Notes: a model not told the origin generated them from the sequence alone. A stretch of DNA of 64,000 nucleotides from Streptomyces tanashiensis (GCF_014648895.1 NZ_BMRZ01000003.1:434001-498000), one strand, 5' to 3'; counted from the stretch's first letter, positions 8,955-18,871 are shown. Translations and numbers: made by a program.

Positions 8955-11687
8955 TCAGGCGTCGCCGCCCGCGGCGCCGGGGTCGGCGGCCGCCACGTCG
9001 AGCAGCTGGTAGCGGTCCACGGCCTGCTTCAGGGCCGAGCGATCCACCTTGCCGTCGCGGGCGAGCTCGGTCAGCACCGAGAGCACGATCGACTGCGCGT
9101 CGATGTGGAAGTACCGGCGGGCCGCACCGCGCGTGTCCGCGAAGCCGAAGCCGTCCGCGCCCAGCGAGGTGTACGGGCCGGGCACCCAGCGGGAGATCTG
9201 GTCCGGCACCGACCGCATCCAGTCCGAGACCGCGACGAACGGGCCCTGCGCGCCCTGGAGCTTGCGCGTCACGTACGGGACGCGCTGCTCCTCGTCCGGG
9301 TGAAGGAGGTTGTGCTCCTCGACGGCCACGGCCTCGCGGCGCAGCTCGGTCCAGGAGGTCGCGGACCAGACGTCGGCCCGGACGTTCCACTCCTCGGCGA
9401 GGATCCGCTGCGCCTCGATCGCCCACGGCACGGCGACGCCCGAGGCCATGATCTGCGCCGGGATCGTGCCCGCCTCGGCGGCCTTGAAGCGGTGGATGCC
9501 CTGGAGGATGCCGTCCACGTCCACGTTCTCGGGCTCGGCCGGATGCTGGATCGGCTCGTTGTAGACGGTCAGGTAGTAGAAGACGTCCTCGGCCTGGGGA
9601 CCGTACATCCGGCGCAGACCGTCCTTGACGATGTGCGCGATCTCGAAGCCGAACGCCGGGTCGTAGGCGATGCAGGCCGGGTTGGTCGAGGCGAGGAGGT
9701 GCGAGTGGCCGTCCGCGTGCTGGAGGCCCTCACCGGTCAGCGTGGTCCGGCCGGCGGTGGCGCCGAGCACGAAGCCGCGGGCCAGCTGGTCGGCCATCTG
9801 CCAGAACTGGTCGCCGGTCCGCTGGAAACCGAACATCGAGTAGAAGACGTACACCGGGATCAGCGGCTCGCCGTGCGTGGCGTACGCCGAACCGGCGGCG
9901 ATCAGCGAGGCCGTGCAGCCGGCCTCGGAGATGCCGTCGTGGAGCATCTGGCCGGTCGGCGACTCCTTGTAGGCGAGGAGGAGTTCGCGGTCCACCGCCT
10001 CGTACTGCTGGCCCAGCGGGTTGTAGATCTTGGCGCTCGGGAAGAACGCGTCCATGCCGAAGGTGCGGTATTCGTCGGGGGCGATCAGCACGAAGCGCTT
10101 GCCGATCTCCTTGTCCCGCATGAGGTCCTTCAGGATGCGGACGAAGGCCATCGTGGTGGCGATCGACTGCTGCCCGGAGCCCTTCCTGGCCGCCGCGTAG
10201 GTCTTGTCGTCGGGGAGGACCAGCGGCTTCGCCCGCACGACCCGGGTCGGGACGTACCCGCCCAGCGCCTTGCGGCGGTCGTGCATGTACTGGATCTCCT
10301 CGGAGTCCCGGCCCGGGTGGTAGTACGGCGGCAGGCCCTCCTCCAGCTGCCGGTCGGTCACCGGGATGTGCAGCCGGTCGCGGAAGCGCTTGAGGTCGTC
10401 GACCGTCAGCTTCTTCATCTGGTGGGTCGCGTTGCGGCCCTCGAAGTTCGGGCCGAGCGTCCAGCCCTTGACGGTCTGCGCGAGGATCACGGTCGGCTGG
10501 CCGGCGTGGGCCTTCGCCGCCGCGTAGGCCGCGTAGATCTTCTTGTGGTCGTGACCGCCGCGGCCCAGGTGCAGGACCTGCTGGTCCGACATGCCCTCGA
10601 CCATGGCGCGCAGCCGGTGGTCGTCGCCGAAGAAGTGGTCCCGGATGTAGCCGCCGGTCTCGGTGGCGTACGTCTGGAACTGGCCGTCCGGGGTGGTGTT
10701 CAGCTTGTTGACCAGGATGCCGTCGCGGTCCTGTGCCAGCAGCGGGTCCCAGGAGCGGTCCCAGATCAGCTTGATGACGTTCCAGCCGTTGCCCCGGAAG
10801 ATCGACTCCAGCTCCTGGATGATCTTGCCGTTGCCGCGGACCGGGCCGTCGAGCCGCTGGAGGTTGCAGTTGACGACGAAGGTGAGGTTGTCCAGGCCCT
10901 CGCGGGCGGCGATGGAGAGCTGGCCGAGCGACTCGACCTCGTCCATCTCGCCGTCGCCGAGGAACGCCCAGACGTGCGACCTGGAGGTGTCGGCGATGCC
11001 GCGCGCCTCCATGTACCGGTTCATCCGCGCCTGGTAGATCGCGCCGAGCGGGCCGAGGCCCATCGACACGGTCGGGAACTCCCAGAAGTCCGGCATCAGC
11101 CGCGGGTGCGGGTACGACGAAAGACCGTTCGGGAACTTCGACTTCTCCTGGCGGAACGCGTCGAGCTGCGTCGCGTTCAGCCGGTCGAGGAGGTACGCGC
11201 GGGCGTAGATGCCGGGGGAGGCGTGGCCCTGGAAGAAGATCTGGTCGCCGCCGTCGCCCTCGTCCTTGCCGCGGAAGAAGTGGTTGAAGCCGACGTCGTA
11301 CAGGGAGGCGGAGGAGGCGAAGGTCGCGATGTGACCGCCGACGCCGATGCCGGGGCGCTGGGCGCGCGAGACCATCACGGCCGCGTTCCACCGGGTGGCG
11401 TTGAGGACCTTGCGCTCGATCTCCTCGTTGCCGGGGAAGAAGGGTTCGTCCCTGGTGGCGATGGTGTTGACGTAGTCCGTGCTGCGCATCTCGGGCACGG
11501 CCACGCGCTTCTCGCGGGCCCGCTCGATCAGGCGGAGCATGAGGTAGCGGGCCCGCTCACGGCCCCGCTCGTCCACGGCCGCGTCGAGGGAGTCGAGCCA
11601 TTCCTGGGTCTCTTCCGGGTCGAAATCCGGGACCTGGCTGGGAAGGCCGCCAATGATGATCGGGTTGCGATCGGATCCGGGAGCCAC
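8955..11687 (-). CDS. aceE: Pyruvate dehydrogenase E1 component, homodimeric
   Basis: The 910-residue protein decarboxylates pyruvate and transfers the acetyl group to the lipoyl arm of E2 in the pyruvate dehydrogenase complex. It matches actinobacterial AceE along its full length. The thiamine diphosphate-binding motif spans GDGEMDE (244-250) to NCNLQ (273-277), and [19 protein letters not shown] lies near the N-terminus. The GTG at 11687 is preferred because GAAGGAAG lies 7 bases upstream and it gives the standard N-terminus [21 protein letters not shown] at 11717 would add ten residues. The E2 gene is not nearby. Confidence 0.97.
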   Translation of the reverse strand: MAPGSDRNPIIIGGLPSQVPDFDPEETQEWLDSLDAAVDERGRERARYLMLRLIERAREKRVAVPEMRSTDYVNTIATRDEPFFPGNEEIERKVLNATRWNAAVMVSRAQRPGIGVGGHIATFASSASLYDVGFNHFFRGKDEGDGGDQIFFQGHASPGIYARAYLLDRLNATQLDAFRQEKSKFPNGLSSYPHPRLMPDFWEFPTVSMGLGPLGAIYQARMNRYMEARGIADTSRSHVWAFLGDGEMDEVESLGQLSIAAREGLDNLTFVVNCNLQRLDGPVRGNGKIIQELESIFRGNGWNVIKLIWDRSWDPLLAQDRDGILVNKLNTTPDGQFQTYATETGGYIRDHFFGDDHRLRAMVEGMSDQQVLHLGRGGHDHKKIYAAYAAAKAHAGQPTVILAQTVKGWTLGPNFEGRNATHQMKKLTVDDLKRFRDRLHIPVTDRQLEEGLPPYYHPGRDSEEIQYMHDRRKALGGYVPTRVVRAKPLVLPDDKTYAAARKGSGQQSIATTMAFVRILKDLMRDKEIGKRFVLIAPDEYRTFGMDAFFPSAKIYNPLGQQYEAVDRELLLAYKESPTGQMLHDGISEAGCTASLIAAGSAYATHGEPLIPVYVFYSMFGFQRTGDQFWQMADQLARGFVLGATAGRTTLTGEGLQHADGHSHLLASTNPACIAYDPAFGFEIAHIVKDGLRRMYGPQAEDVFYYLTVYNEPIQHPAEPENVDVDGILQGIHRFKAAEAGTIPAQIMASGVAVPWAIEAQRILAEEWNVRADVWSATSWTELRREAVAVEEHNLLHPDEEQRVPYVTRKLQGAQGPFVAVSDWMRSVPDQISRWVPGPYTSLGADGFGFADTRGAARRYFHIDAQSIVLSVLTELARDGKVDRSALKQAVDRYQLLDVAAADPGAAGGDA

Positions 11688-12116
11688 GCTCTTCCTTCGC
11701 TGTTCGGTGGTGCCCACGGGGCCACGGGCTGGTCGGGATGTCCATCGTGTACCCCGCCGGCGCCGGACGTCACATTTACCGAGGGGTAACCCCCGGGGGG
11801 TCCCCCGCCGTGCCCTCCAGAAGTCAGGGTGCGGTCAAATCGCAACCTTACGCCCAACCCGCGCATGCGTTTCGTCCGGGCGTTCGGCAGACTGAAACCG
11901 CAGAAGTCAGCAAACCGGGACGAACCATGTGTGCCTGATCACGGAGGAGGGACCGACAGTGCCGGAAGTTGCGGCGAGACGGCCCCAAACGTCACCGTTT
12001 CGGCGGTCTCGACGGCCGGGTACTTGCGCGATCCGCCCCGGCACGTGTGGACTACGGCCAGCGCCGCGCGCATACGCGCGGCCCACAGCATTTTCCGAAT
12101 GAGCAGGAGGCAAGCC
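11688..12116. other. Divergent control region between aceE and the DUF3052 gene
   Basis: This 429-base stretch must hold the promoters of aceE (leftward) and of the DUF3052 gene (rightward). It contains one small open frame with a good ribosome site: GGAGGAGG at 11943-11950, GTG at 11959, stop at 12102, 47 codons, Arg/Pro-rich. Its codon use is not typical of the neighbours (many A- or T-ending codons), so it is not called as a gene. No other feature was recognised. Confidence 0.5.
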
Positions 12117-12539
12117 GTGAGCGCGACCGCGGACCACGCGGAGGAGCGGACCAACCCGGCAGCGAGGCTGGGGTTCGAGCCCGGACAGGTGGTCCAGGAG
12201 ATCGGCTACGACGATGACGTCGACCAGGATCTCCGTGAAGGCATCGAGTCCGTCATCGGAACCGACCTCGTGGACGAGGACTACGACGATGTCGCCGACG
12301 TCGTCGTGCTGTGGTTCCGGGACGAGGACGGCGATCTCACCGACGCACTGGTGGACGCCATCGGTCTTCTGGAAGACGGCGGCAACATCTGGCTGCTGAC
12401 CCCGAAGACCGGCCGTGACGGCTACATCGAGCCGTCCGACATCCAGGATGCCGCGCAGACAGCTGGTCTCTCCCAGACCAAGAGCATCAGCATCGCCAAG
12501 GACTGGACGGGCACCCGCCTGGCCGCTCCCAAGCGCTGA
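12117..12539 (+). CDS. DUF3052 family protein
   Basis: This 140-residue acidic cytosolic protein belongs to the actinobacterial DUF3052 family. Recognisable segments are ARLGFEPGQVVQEIGYDDDV, VVVLWFRDEDGDLTDALVDA and GGNIWLLTPKTGRDGYIEPS. The GTG at 12117 lies 7 bases after GGAGG in AGCAGGAGGCAAGCC. In Streptomyces this gene is a standing neighbour of aceE and of the peroxiredoxin that follows here. The function is unknown. A strong hairpin follows the stop. Confidence 0.92.
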   Translation: MSATADHAEERTNPAARLGFEPGQVVQEIGYDDDVDQDLREGIESVIGTDLVDEDYDDVADVVVLWFRDEDGDLTDALVDAIGLLEDGGNIWLLTPKTGRDGYIEPSDIQDAAQTAGLSQTKSISIAKDWTGTRLAAPKR

Positions 12540-12557
12540 TCACCACGCTGCGAGAAC

Positions 12558-12586
12558 CCCCCGCCGGTCCACCGGCGGGGGCTTTC
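12558..12586 (+). terminator. Intrinsic terminator after the DUF3052 gene
   Basis: CCCCCGCCGGT (12558-12568) and ACCGGCGGGGG (12571-12581) form a perfect 11-base-pair stem with a two-base centre, followed by CTTTC. It separates the DUF3052 gene from the peroxiredoxin. Confidence 0.8.
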
Positions 12587-12669
12587 GTGCGCAGGCCGTA
12601 GGGTGGGGTCCACCCGGGTTCACCGAAACGGCGCAAGGCCCGGGCCCCGTCGAAAGGGACGCGTAGGCG

Positions 12670-13128
12670 ATGGCGATCGAGGTCGGCACCAAGGCCCCGG
12701 AATTCGAGCTCAAGGACAACCACGGCCGGACCGTGCGGCTGTCCGACTTCCGCGGCGAGAAGAACGTGGTGCTGCTCTTCTACCCCTTCGCGTTCACCGG
12801 CGTCTGCACCGGCGAACTGCGCGAGCTCCGCGACAACCTTCCGTCGTTCGTCAACGACGACACCCAGCTCCTCGCCGTCTCCAACGACTCCATCCACACC
12901 CTCCGCGTCTTCGGCGACCAGGAGGACCTGGAATTCCCTCTGCTCTCCGACTTCTGGAAGCACGGCGAGGCCTCCCGGGCCTATGGCGTCTTCGACGAGG
13001 AGAAGGGCTGCGCGGTCCGCGGCACCTTCGTCATCGACAAGGAGGGCGTCGTGCGCTGGACCGTCGTGAACGCCCTGTCGGACGCCCGTGACCTGGGCGA
13101 TTACCTCAAGGCCCTCGAAGCCCTCTGA
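12670..13128 (+). CDS. AhpE-type peroxiredoxin
   Basis: The 152-residue protein is a thioredoxin-fold peroxidase of the AhpC/TSA superfamily, and its length and segments match mycobacterial AhpE. The peroxidatic cysteine is Cys46 in FYPFAFTGVCTGELRELRD. A second Cys114 (EKGCAVRGTF) sits where AhpE usually has no cysteine and could act as a resolving residue. AhpE enzymes reduce hydrogen peroxide, organic peroxides and peroxynitrite. The ATG follows GAAAGGGA by about 11 bases. Position next to the Ter genes suggests a shared stress role, but no regulatory site was recognised. Confidence 0.95.
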   Translation: MAIEVGTKAPEFELKDNHGRTVRLSDFRGEKNVVLLFYPFAFTGVCTGELRELRDNLPSFVNDDTQLLAVSNDSIHTLRVFGDQEDLEFPLLSDFWKHGEASRAYGVFDEEKGCAVRGTFVIDKEGVVRWTVVNALSDARDLGDYLKALEAL

Positions 13129-13266
13129 GCGCCGCGGGGCCGACACCCACGGATTCACCGGGCGAATCGACTGTTTCGACCGGGAACCCGTCACTAGGAT
13201 CCAGACGTTGATCCGATGCCAACGCACGACTGGGGGCGCTGCCCCTGGAAACCTATGGAGGGACTC

Positions 13267-13842
13267 GTGGGAGTCAGCCTCAGCAAGGGCGGCAACGTCT
13301 CGCTGACCAAGGAGGCCCCTGGCCTCACCGCCGTGACCGTCGGTCTGGGCTGGGACGTCCGCACCACCACCGGTACGGACTTCGACCTCGACGCCAGCGC
13401 GATCCTGGTGAGCGAGGAGGGCAAGGTCCGCAACGACCAGGACTTCGTCTTCTTCAACAACCTGAAGAGCGCCGACGGCTCGGTCGAGCACACCGGTGAC
13501 AACCTCACCGGTGAGGGCGAGGGCGACGACGAGCAGGTCAAGGTCAGCCTGGCCACCGTGCCGGCCGACGTGGCCAAGATCGTCTTCCCGGTCTCGATCT
13601 ACGACGCCGAGAACCGCCAGCAGTCCTTCGGTCAGGTGCGCAACGCGTTCATCCGCGTCGTGAACCAGGCCGGCGGCGCCGAGATCGCCCGGTACGACCT
13701 CTCCGAGGACGCCTCGACCGAGACCGCCATGGTCTTCGGCGAGCTGTACCGCCACGGTGCCGAGTGGAAGTTCCGCGCCGTCGGCCAGGGGTACGCCTCG
13801 GGCCTGCGCGGCATCGCGCAGGACTTCGGCGTCAACGTCTGA
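13267..13842 (+). CDS. terD: TerD-family stress protein
   Basis: The 191-residue protein is a complete TerD domain, a calcium-binding beta-sandwich fold. It has the family start [17 protein letters not shown], the core [10 protein letters not shown], and the acidic metal-binding stretches [15 protein letters not shown] and NAFIRVVNQ. The GTG at 13267 follows GGAGGGA. TerD proteins act with TerC-type membrane proteins in tellurite and phage or envelope stress responses. It is about 70 percent identical by eye to the next TerD gene, so the two probably arose by duplication. A perfect hairpin lies between them. Confidence 0.95.
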   Translation: MGVSLSKGGNVSLTKEAPGLTAVTVGLGWDVRTTTGTDFDLDASAILVSEEGKVRNDQDFVFFNNLKSADGSVEHTGDNLTGEGEGDDEQVKVSLATVPADVAKIVFPVSIYDAENRQQSFGQVRNAFIRVVNQAGGAEIARYDLSEDASTETAMVFGELYRHGAEWKFRAVGQGYASGLRGIAQDFGVNV

Positions 13843-13858
13843 GCCGAACCGTTCGAAC

Positions 13859-13893
13859 CGTCCGGCGCCGCACATCCCGTGCGGCGCCGGACG
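13859..13893 (+). terminator. Hairpin between the two terD genes
   Basis: CGTCCGGCGCCGCAC (13859-13873) and GTGCGGCGCCGGACG (13879-13893) form a perfect 15-base-pair stem with loop ATCCC. There is no T-tract, so partial termination or mRNA stabilisation between the duplicated genes is as likely as full termination. Confidence 0.65.
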
Positions 13894-13924
13894 TGCCTCA
13901 TCACCACCGGGGAGGAACCGAATC

Positions 13925-14500
13925 ATGGGCGTCACGCTCGCCAAGGGAGGCAATGTCTCCCTCTCCAAGGCCGCACCCAACCTCACCCAGGTCCTCGTGG
14001 GGCTCGGCTGGGACGCGCGCTCCACCACCGGAGCCCCCTTCGACCTCGACGCCAGCGCTCTGCTGTGCCAGGCCGGCCGGGTGCTCGGCGACGAGTACTT
14101 CGTCTTCTACAACCAGCTGCGCAGCCCCGAGGGCTCCGTCGAACACACCGGTGACAACCTCACCGGCGAGGGTGACGGGGACGACGAGTCCCTCATCGTG
14201 GACCTCACCAAGGTGCCGGCCCACTGCGACAAGATCGTCTTCCCGGTGTCGATCCATGACGCCGACAACCGCGGTCAGAGCTTCGGCCAGGTCAGCAACG
14301 CGTTCATCCGCGTCGTGAACCAGACGGACGGCCAGGAACTCGCCCGGTACGACCTCTCGGAGGACGCCTCCACGGAGACCGCGATGATCTTCGGCGAGCT
14401 CTACCGGTACAACGGCGAATGGAAGTTCCGGGCGGTGGGACAGGGGTACGCGTCCGGGCTCCGGGGCATCGCTCTAGACTTCGGGGTCAACGTTTCGTAA
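13925..14500 (+). CDS. terD: TerD-family stress protein, second copy
   Basis: This 191-residue protein is colinear with the preceding TerD. It starts [17 protein letters not shown] and retains [24 protein letters not shown] and NAFIRVVNQ, with the identical ending [17 protein letters not shown]. The acidic residues expected to bind calcium are conserved. The ATG at 13925 follows GGGGAGGAACCGAATC. It lies 29 bases before the TerC-like membrane protein gene, with which it is probably co-transcribed. Confidence 0.95.
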   Translation: MGVTLAKGGNVSLSKAAPNLTQVLVGLGWDARSTTGAPFDLDASALLCQAGRVLGDEYFVFYNQLRSPEGSVEHTGDNLTGEGDGDDESLIVDLTKVPAHCDKIVFPVSIHDADNRGQSFGQVSNAFIRVVNQTDGQELARYDLSEDASTETAMIFGELYRYNGEWKFRAVGQGYASGLRGIALDFGVNVS

Positions 14501-14529
14501 AGCCATGTAATTTCACGATGGGGTAGACA

Positions 14530-15675
14530 GTGGTTCTGAAAACCTTCGGCTGGTCGTTCGCGATCACTGCGCTCGGTCTGGTCGCGGCGGTGCTCTACGG
14601 AGGGTGGGAGGCGTTCGGGATCGTCGCGATCCTCTGCGTCCTCGAGATCTCCCTGTCATTCGACAACGCGGTGGTCAACGCCGGAATCCTGCAGAAGATG
14701 AATGCCTTCTGGCAGAAGATCTTCCTCACGATCGGCGTGCTCATCGCCGTCTTCGGCATGCGCCTCGTCTTCCCCGTCGTGATCGTCGCCGTCAGCGCGA
14801 AGATCGGCCCCATCGAGGCCGTCGATCTCGCGCTCAACGACGCGGACAGGTATCAGGAGCTGGTGACCGACGCGCACCCGTCGATCGCCGCCTTCGGTGG
14901 CATGTTCCTTCTGATGATCTTCCTCGACTTCATCTTCGAGGAGCGTGACATCCAGTGGCTGCGCTGGATCGAGCGCCCGCTGGCCAAGCTCGGCAAGGTC
15001 GACATGCTGTCGGTCTGCATCGCCCTCGTCGTCCTGCTCGTCAGCGCGATGACCTTCGCGACCCACGCCCACCAGCACGGCGGCATGCACGTCGACAAGG
15101 CGCAGACCGTCCTGATCTCCGGCATCGCCGGCCTCATCACGTACCTCGTCGTCGGCGGTCTCTCCGGCTACTTCGAGAACAAGCTGGAGGAAGAGGAGGA
15201 GCGCGAGCACGAGGCCGAGGAAGAGGCCAAGCGCAGCGGCAAGAAGGTCTCCGTGGTCCAGCTCGCGGGCAAGGCCGCCTTCTTCATGTTCCTCTACCTG
15301 GAGGTCCTCGACGCCTCCTTCTCCTTCGACGGTGTCATCGGCGCCTTCGCCGTCACCAACGACATCGTCCTGATGGCGCTCGGCCTCGGCGTCGGCGCCA
15401 TGTACGTCCGTTCGCTGACGGTCTACCTGGTCCGCCAGGGCACCCTCGACGACTACGTCTACCTGGAGCACGGCGCCCACTACGCCATCGGCGCCCTCGC
15501 CGTACTCCTCCTCGTCACCATCCAGTACGAGATCCCCGAGGTCATCACCGGCTCCATCGGCGTCATCCTGATCGCCTGGTCCTTCTGGTCCTCCGTCCGC
15601 CGCAACAAGCGGATCGCGGCGGCCGAGGGCGGATCCGGCTCGGACGACAAGACCGAGGTGCCGTCCGGGGTGTGA
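14530..15675 (+). CDS. TerC-like integral membrane protein (DUF475)
   Basis: This 381-residue protein has eight or nine membrane segments and belongs to DUF475, a branch related to TerC. Two halves each carry the signature acidic motif: ISLSFDNAVVNAG (about 46) and ASFSFDGVIGAFA (about 263). A long charged cytosolic loop (EEEEEREHEAEEEAKRSGKK, about 220-240) separates them. TerC proteins are thought to anchor TerD partners and handle metal ions at the membrane. The gene starts with GTG at 14530 directly after the second terD. Confidence 0.93.
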   Translation: MVLKTFGWSFAITALGLVAAVLYGGWEAFGIVAILCVLEISLSFDNAVVNAGILQKMNAFWQKIFLTIGVLIAVFGMRLVFPVVIVAVSAKIGPIEAVDLALNDADRYQELVTDAHPSIAAFGGMFLLMIFLDFIFEERDIQWLRWIERPLAKLGKVDMLSVCIALVVLLVSAMTFATHAHQHGGMHVDKAQTVLISGIAGLITYLVVGGLSGYFENKLEEEEEREHEAEEEAKRSGKKVSVVQLAGKAAFFMFLYLEVLDASFSFDGVIGAFAVTNDIVLMALGLGVGAMYVRSLTVYLVRQGTLDDYVYLEHGAHYAIGALAVLLLVTIQYEIPEVITGSIGVILIAWSFWSSVRRNKRIAAAEGGSGSDDKTEVPSGV

Positions 15676-15700
15676 CACCCCCGGCAGCGAGGAATGCTTC

Positions 15701-15737
15701 CCTGCGGGGCGGCCGGTGCATCCGGCCGCCCCGCAGG
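15701..15737 (+). terminator. 16-bp perfect hairpin after the TerC-like gene
   Basis: CCTGCGGGGCGGCCGG (15701-15716) and its exact complement (15722-15737) flank the loop TGCAT. It is unusually long and perfect, with no T-tract. It sits between the TerC-like gene and the next TerD-domain gene. Confidence 0.7.
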
Positions 15738-15777
15738 CATGTGCGCGGTGATGACGACCAGTGGGGGTGAAGGCGAC

Positions 15778-16515
15778 ATGGCCTTCTGGGACAACCTGTT
15801 TCCGGGGAGGGCGGTGCAGTTCGACTCGGGCAGCGCCGCGTCGAACGCGATCGATCTGACGAAACGGCGCCCGACCGTCTCGCTCACCCAGCAGGGCGCC
15901 GCCACCGGCAACCTCCGGGTGAACCTCTCCTGGAGGATGCGGACCTCCGACATCGAGGGCCGCTCCCGCCAGAGCGGCCGGCTGCTGCGCAACCCCGCCC
16001 AGCTCTTCAAGCCCGAGGTCGTCCAGGCCCACACCCAGGGCATGGTCAACGTCGACCTCGACCTGGGCTGCCTGTACGAGCTCACGGACGGCAGCAAGGG
16101 CGTCGTACAGCCGCTCGGAAGCTTCTTCGGCGACCTCAACGCCGCCCCGTACGTGAAGCTGAGCGGCGACGACCGCTTCGGAGGCTCCTCGGGAGAGACG
16201 ATCTTCGTCAACCTGGACCACCGGGACGAGATCAAGCGTCTCCTGTTCTTCGCGTACATCTACGACCAGACGCCCGCCTTCGACCGCACGCACGCCAAGG
16301 TCACGCTCTACCCGAGCAACGGGCCCCGGATCGAGATCGAGCTCGACGAGCGCGCCCCGCAGGCCCGCTCCTGCGCCGTCTTCTCCATGGAGAACGTCAA
16401 GGGCGAGCTGACCGTCCGCCGCGAGGTGCGCTTCGTGTACGGCTTCCAGGCCGAACTGGACCGGCTGTACGGCTGGGGGCTCCAGTGGGGGCGCGGCTAC
16501 AAGACCAAGGCGTGA
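15778..16515 (+). CDS. TerD-domain protein, divergent
   Basis: The 245-residue protein begins AFWDNLFPGRAVQFDSGSAA and contains a TerD-related domain: the core VNVDLDLGCLYELTDGSKG, FIFVNLDHRD-like acidic strands and KRLLFFAYIYDQTPAF. It is longer than TerD and resembles the TerA/TerD-like partners seen in Streptomyces ter clusters. The ATG at 15778 follows GGTGAAGG; an in-frame ATG at 15751 would add nine residues. It probably works with the TerD and TerC-like products upstream. Biochemical function is unknown. Confidence 0.88.
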   Translation: MAFWDNLFPGRAVQFDSGSAASNAIDLTKRRPTVSLTQQGAATGNLRVNLSWRMRTSDIEGRSRQSGRLLRNPAQLFKPEVVQAHTQGMVNVDLDLGCLYELTDGSKGVVQPLGSFFGDLNAAPYVKLSGDDRFGGSSGETIFVNLDHRDEIKRLLFFAYIYDQTPAFDRTHAKVTLYPSNGPRIEIELDERAPQARSCAVFSMENVKGELTVRREVRFVYGFQAELDRLYGWGLQWGRGYKTKA

Positions 16516-16549
16516 GGTCCTGACCTCACGCCTGACCTCACGCCTCTTC

Positions 16550-17443
16550 TCACGAACGGACGAACTGGGGACCCATCGGCGGCATGCGGAACTCCGGTGC
16601 CGGGTTCTGCTCGGGGGCGGTCACCGGCTGCGGGTAGCCGTACGCGGGTGCCGGGTCGTTCACCGGCTGCTGCGGGTAGCCGTAGGCGGGCGCCCGGTCC
16701 GGCATGGGCGGCACGGCCGGCCGCGGCGGCACGGGGGTGTGGACCACGGTCAGATCGAGGTCGGGGTCGTGCGCGCCACCGGCCGTGGAGCCCGTGGCGG
16801 GGGAGCCGGCCGCCGCCGGGGCCTCCGGGAAGCCGGAGGCCCCGCCGAGGGGCTCCCGGGCGTCCTGGACGGCGTCCTGGGCCGTCTCCTGCGCGGCGTC
16901 CTCGTCGACCGAGATGCCGAAGTCCGTGGCGAGGCCCACGAGCCCCGTCGGATAGCCCTGACCCACCGCGCGGAACTTCCAGGCGTCCCCGCGCCGGTAC
17001 AGCTCGCCGCAGATGACCGCCGTCTCCTCGCCGGTCTCCGCCGTCACGTCGAACAGCGCCAGCGGCTCGCGATCGGGCCCGGCCACGGCGTCGTACAGCA
17101 GGATCCGCAGGTCGGACACGGACCGGAAGGTGCCGCCGTCGGAGGAGGCCGCGATCACCACCCGGTCGACCGAGACGTCGAGCCCGGCCAGATCGGCCTC
17201 CACCGTGTCCGTCAGGCCCTCGGCGACCCGCTTCTTCGGCAGCCGCCGCACCAGCCCCGAGGGATGGCGCGGCTGGTTGTAGAAGACGAAGTCCTCGTCG
17301 GACCGCACGCGCCCGGAGGACCCGAGCAGCAGAGCCGAGGCATCCACGTCGGGGACCCCGGGGCCCGGGGTCCAGCGGAGCACGGCCCGTACGGCCGCGG
17401 TGTCGAGAGGGACGTTGGAGCCCTTCAGCATCGCGTGCGTCAT
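16550..17443 (-). CDS. TerD-domain protein with Pro/Tyr-rich tail
   Basis: The 297-residue protein carries a TerD domain over about the first 180 residues ([63 protein letters not shown]). A low-complexity tail rich in Ala, Pro and Glu follows, with repeats of APAYGYPQ near the C-terminus. Unlike the other TerD proteins, its metal-binding loop is shortened. It is transcribed away from the lyase gene at 17630, leaving about 190 bases that must hold both promoters. The start at 17443 (THAMLKGSN) fits the family. Confidence 0.88.
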   Translation of the reverse strand: MTHAMLKGSNVPLDTAAVRAVLRWTPGPGVPDVDASALLLGSSGRVRSDEDFVFYNQPRHPSGLVRRLPKKRVAEGLTDTVEADLAGLDVSVDRVVIAASSDGGTFRSVSDLRILLYDAVAGPDREPLALFDVTAETGEETAVICGELYRRGDAWKFRAVGQGYPTGLVGLATDFGISVDEDAAQETAQDAVQDAREPLGGASGFPEAPAAAGSPATGSTAGGAHDPDLDLTVVHTPVPPRPAVPPMPDRAPAYGYPQQPVNDPAPAYGYPQPVTAPEQNPAPEFRMPPMGPQFVRS

Positions 17444-17629
17444 GACCGCAATCCTGCCCTCCCGTCCGACCCGCGGACAACGCGGGGGCACCACCGATAC
17501 CGCGCCGAGGCGACGGATGCTGACGAGTTACCTGAATTTCATGCAGGGAGGGAACTACGGACACCCGCACCTACGTACTATTACCGGCCACATGTCATCA
17601 GGGCCCGGAGAGGCAGACGGGGGACTTAC

Positions 17630-18853
17630 ATGCGTCATTTCGGGCACATCCCGTCCGCGGTGCGGACCGGGCTGTTCCACCGCGAGCCGGTCGAGTTCAC
17701 GCCCGACTCGCCCGCCCGCACGCTCGCCGTGGCCCTGGGCGCCACGCTCTACAGCCCGGCCACCAGGCCCCGGCTGGCCGACGCTGTGCGCAAACAGGCC
17801 GGGCGCGGAGTGGTCTCCATGGTGCTCTGCCTGGAGGATTCCATCAGCGACGCCGAGGTCGAGGCGGGCGAGGCCAACCTCGTCCGGCACTTCGCCGACC
17901 TCGCCGCGGACCCCGCCGCCAGGACGCGGCCCTCCGAAGAACCCGCCGGGACCGTGACGGACGCCGACACCGCCACGGACCTGCCCCTGCTCTTCATCCG
18001 GGTCCGCGAACCGCGCCAGATCACCGACCTCGTCGACCGCCTCGGCGCGTCGGCCCGGCTGCTGTCCGGATTCGTACTGCCCAAATTCACCGAGACCCGC
18101 GGCCGTGCCTTCCTCGAAGCCCTCGTCGAGGCCGAGCGGACGAGCGGCAGGCGCCTCTTCGCCATGCCCGTCCTGGAGTCCCCCGAGCTCCTCCACCTGG
18201 AGACCCGGGCCGAGACCCTCGCCGGGATCGCCTCGATCACCGACAAGTACCGCGACCGCGTCCTCGCCCTCCGCCTCGGCGTCACCGACTTCTGCTCCGC
18301 CTACGGCCTGCGCCGCTCGCCCGACATGACGGCCTACGACATCAAGATCGTCGCGAACGTCATCGCCGACGTCGTCAACGTCCTCGGCCGCTCCGACGGC
18401 ACCGGCTTCACCGTCACCGGCCCCGTCTGGGAGTACTTCCGCCCCGGCGAGCGCATGTTCAAGCCGCAGCTGCGGCGCAGCCCCTTCCTCGAAGGCCGCG
18501 CCGAGGACCTGCGCACCGCCCTCATCGAGCACGACCTCGACGGCCTGCTGCGCGAGATCGAACTCGACCGGGCCAACGGCCTGCTCGGCAAGACCTGCAT
18601 CCATCCCACCCACGTGGTGCCGGTGCACGCCCTCTCCGTGGTCAGCCACGAGGAGTGGAGCGACGCCCAGGACATCCTGCGGCCCGACCGGGACGGCGGC
18701 GGCGTCCTCCGCTCCGCCTACACGAACAAGATGAACGAGGTGAAGCCGCATCGCGCGTGGGCCGAGCGCACCCTCCTGCGCGCCGAGGTCTTCGGCGTCG
18801 CCAAGGAGGACGTCGGCTTCGTGGATCTGCTCACCGCCGGCCTGGCCGGCTGA
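17630..18853 (+). CDS. HpcH/HpaI-type C-C lyase of the Ter metabolite module
   Basis: The 407-residue TIM-barrel protein belongs to the citrate-lyase beta/HpcH-HpaI aldolase superfamily, in the branch found in Ter gene clusters. Visible motifs are SMVLCLEDSISDAEVE (metal-binding acid), LFIRVREPRQI and LRLGVTDFCSAYGLRRSPDM. It is expected to make or break a carbon-carbon bond in a proposed nucleoside-like metabolite pathway. It is followed after 18 bases by the PRTase/StiP gene and then, with overlap, by a HAD phosphatase. The three therefore form one operon. Confidence 0.92.
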   Translation: MRHFGHIPSAVRTGLFHREPVEFTPDSPARTLAVALGATLYSPATRPRLADAVRKQAGRGVVSMVLCLEDSISDAEVEAGEANLVRHFADLAADPAARTRPSEEPAGTVTDADTATDLPLLFIRVREPRQITDLVDRLGASARLLSGFVLPKFTETRGRAFLEALVEAERTSGRRLFAMPVLESPELLHLETRAETLAGIASITDKYRDRVLALRLGVTDFCSAYGLRRSPDMTAYDIKIVANVIADVVNVLGRSDGTGFTVTGPVWEYFRPGERMFKPQLRRSPFLEGRAEDLRTALIEHDLDGLLREIELDRANGLLGKTCIHPTHVVPVHALSVVSHEEWSDAQDILRPDRDGGGVLRSAYTNKMNEVKPHRAWAERTLLRAEVFGVAKEDVGFVDLLTAGLAG

Positions 18854-18871
18854 CGAAGGGACGTCGACGAC

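Noticed and set aside
8886..11789. Long open frame on the plus strand opposite aceE (967 codons)
   Set aside because: It is the mirror of the aceE gene in GC-rich DNA; its composition is Val/Arg/Asp-rich without domains, and aceE matches its family over the full length.
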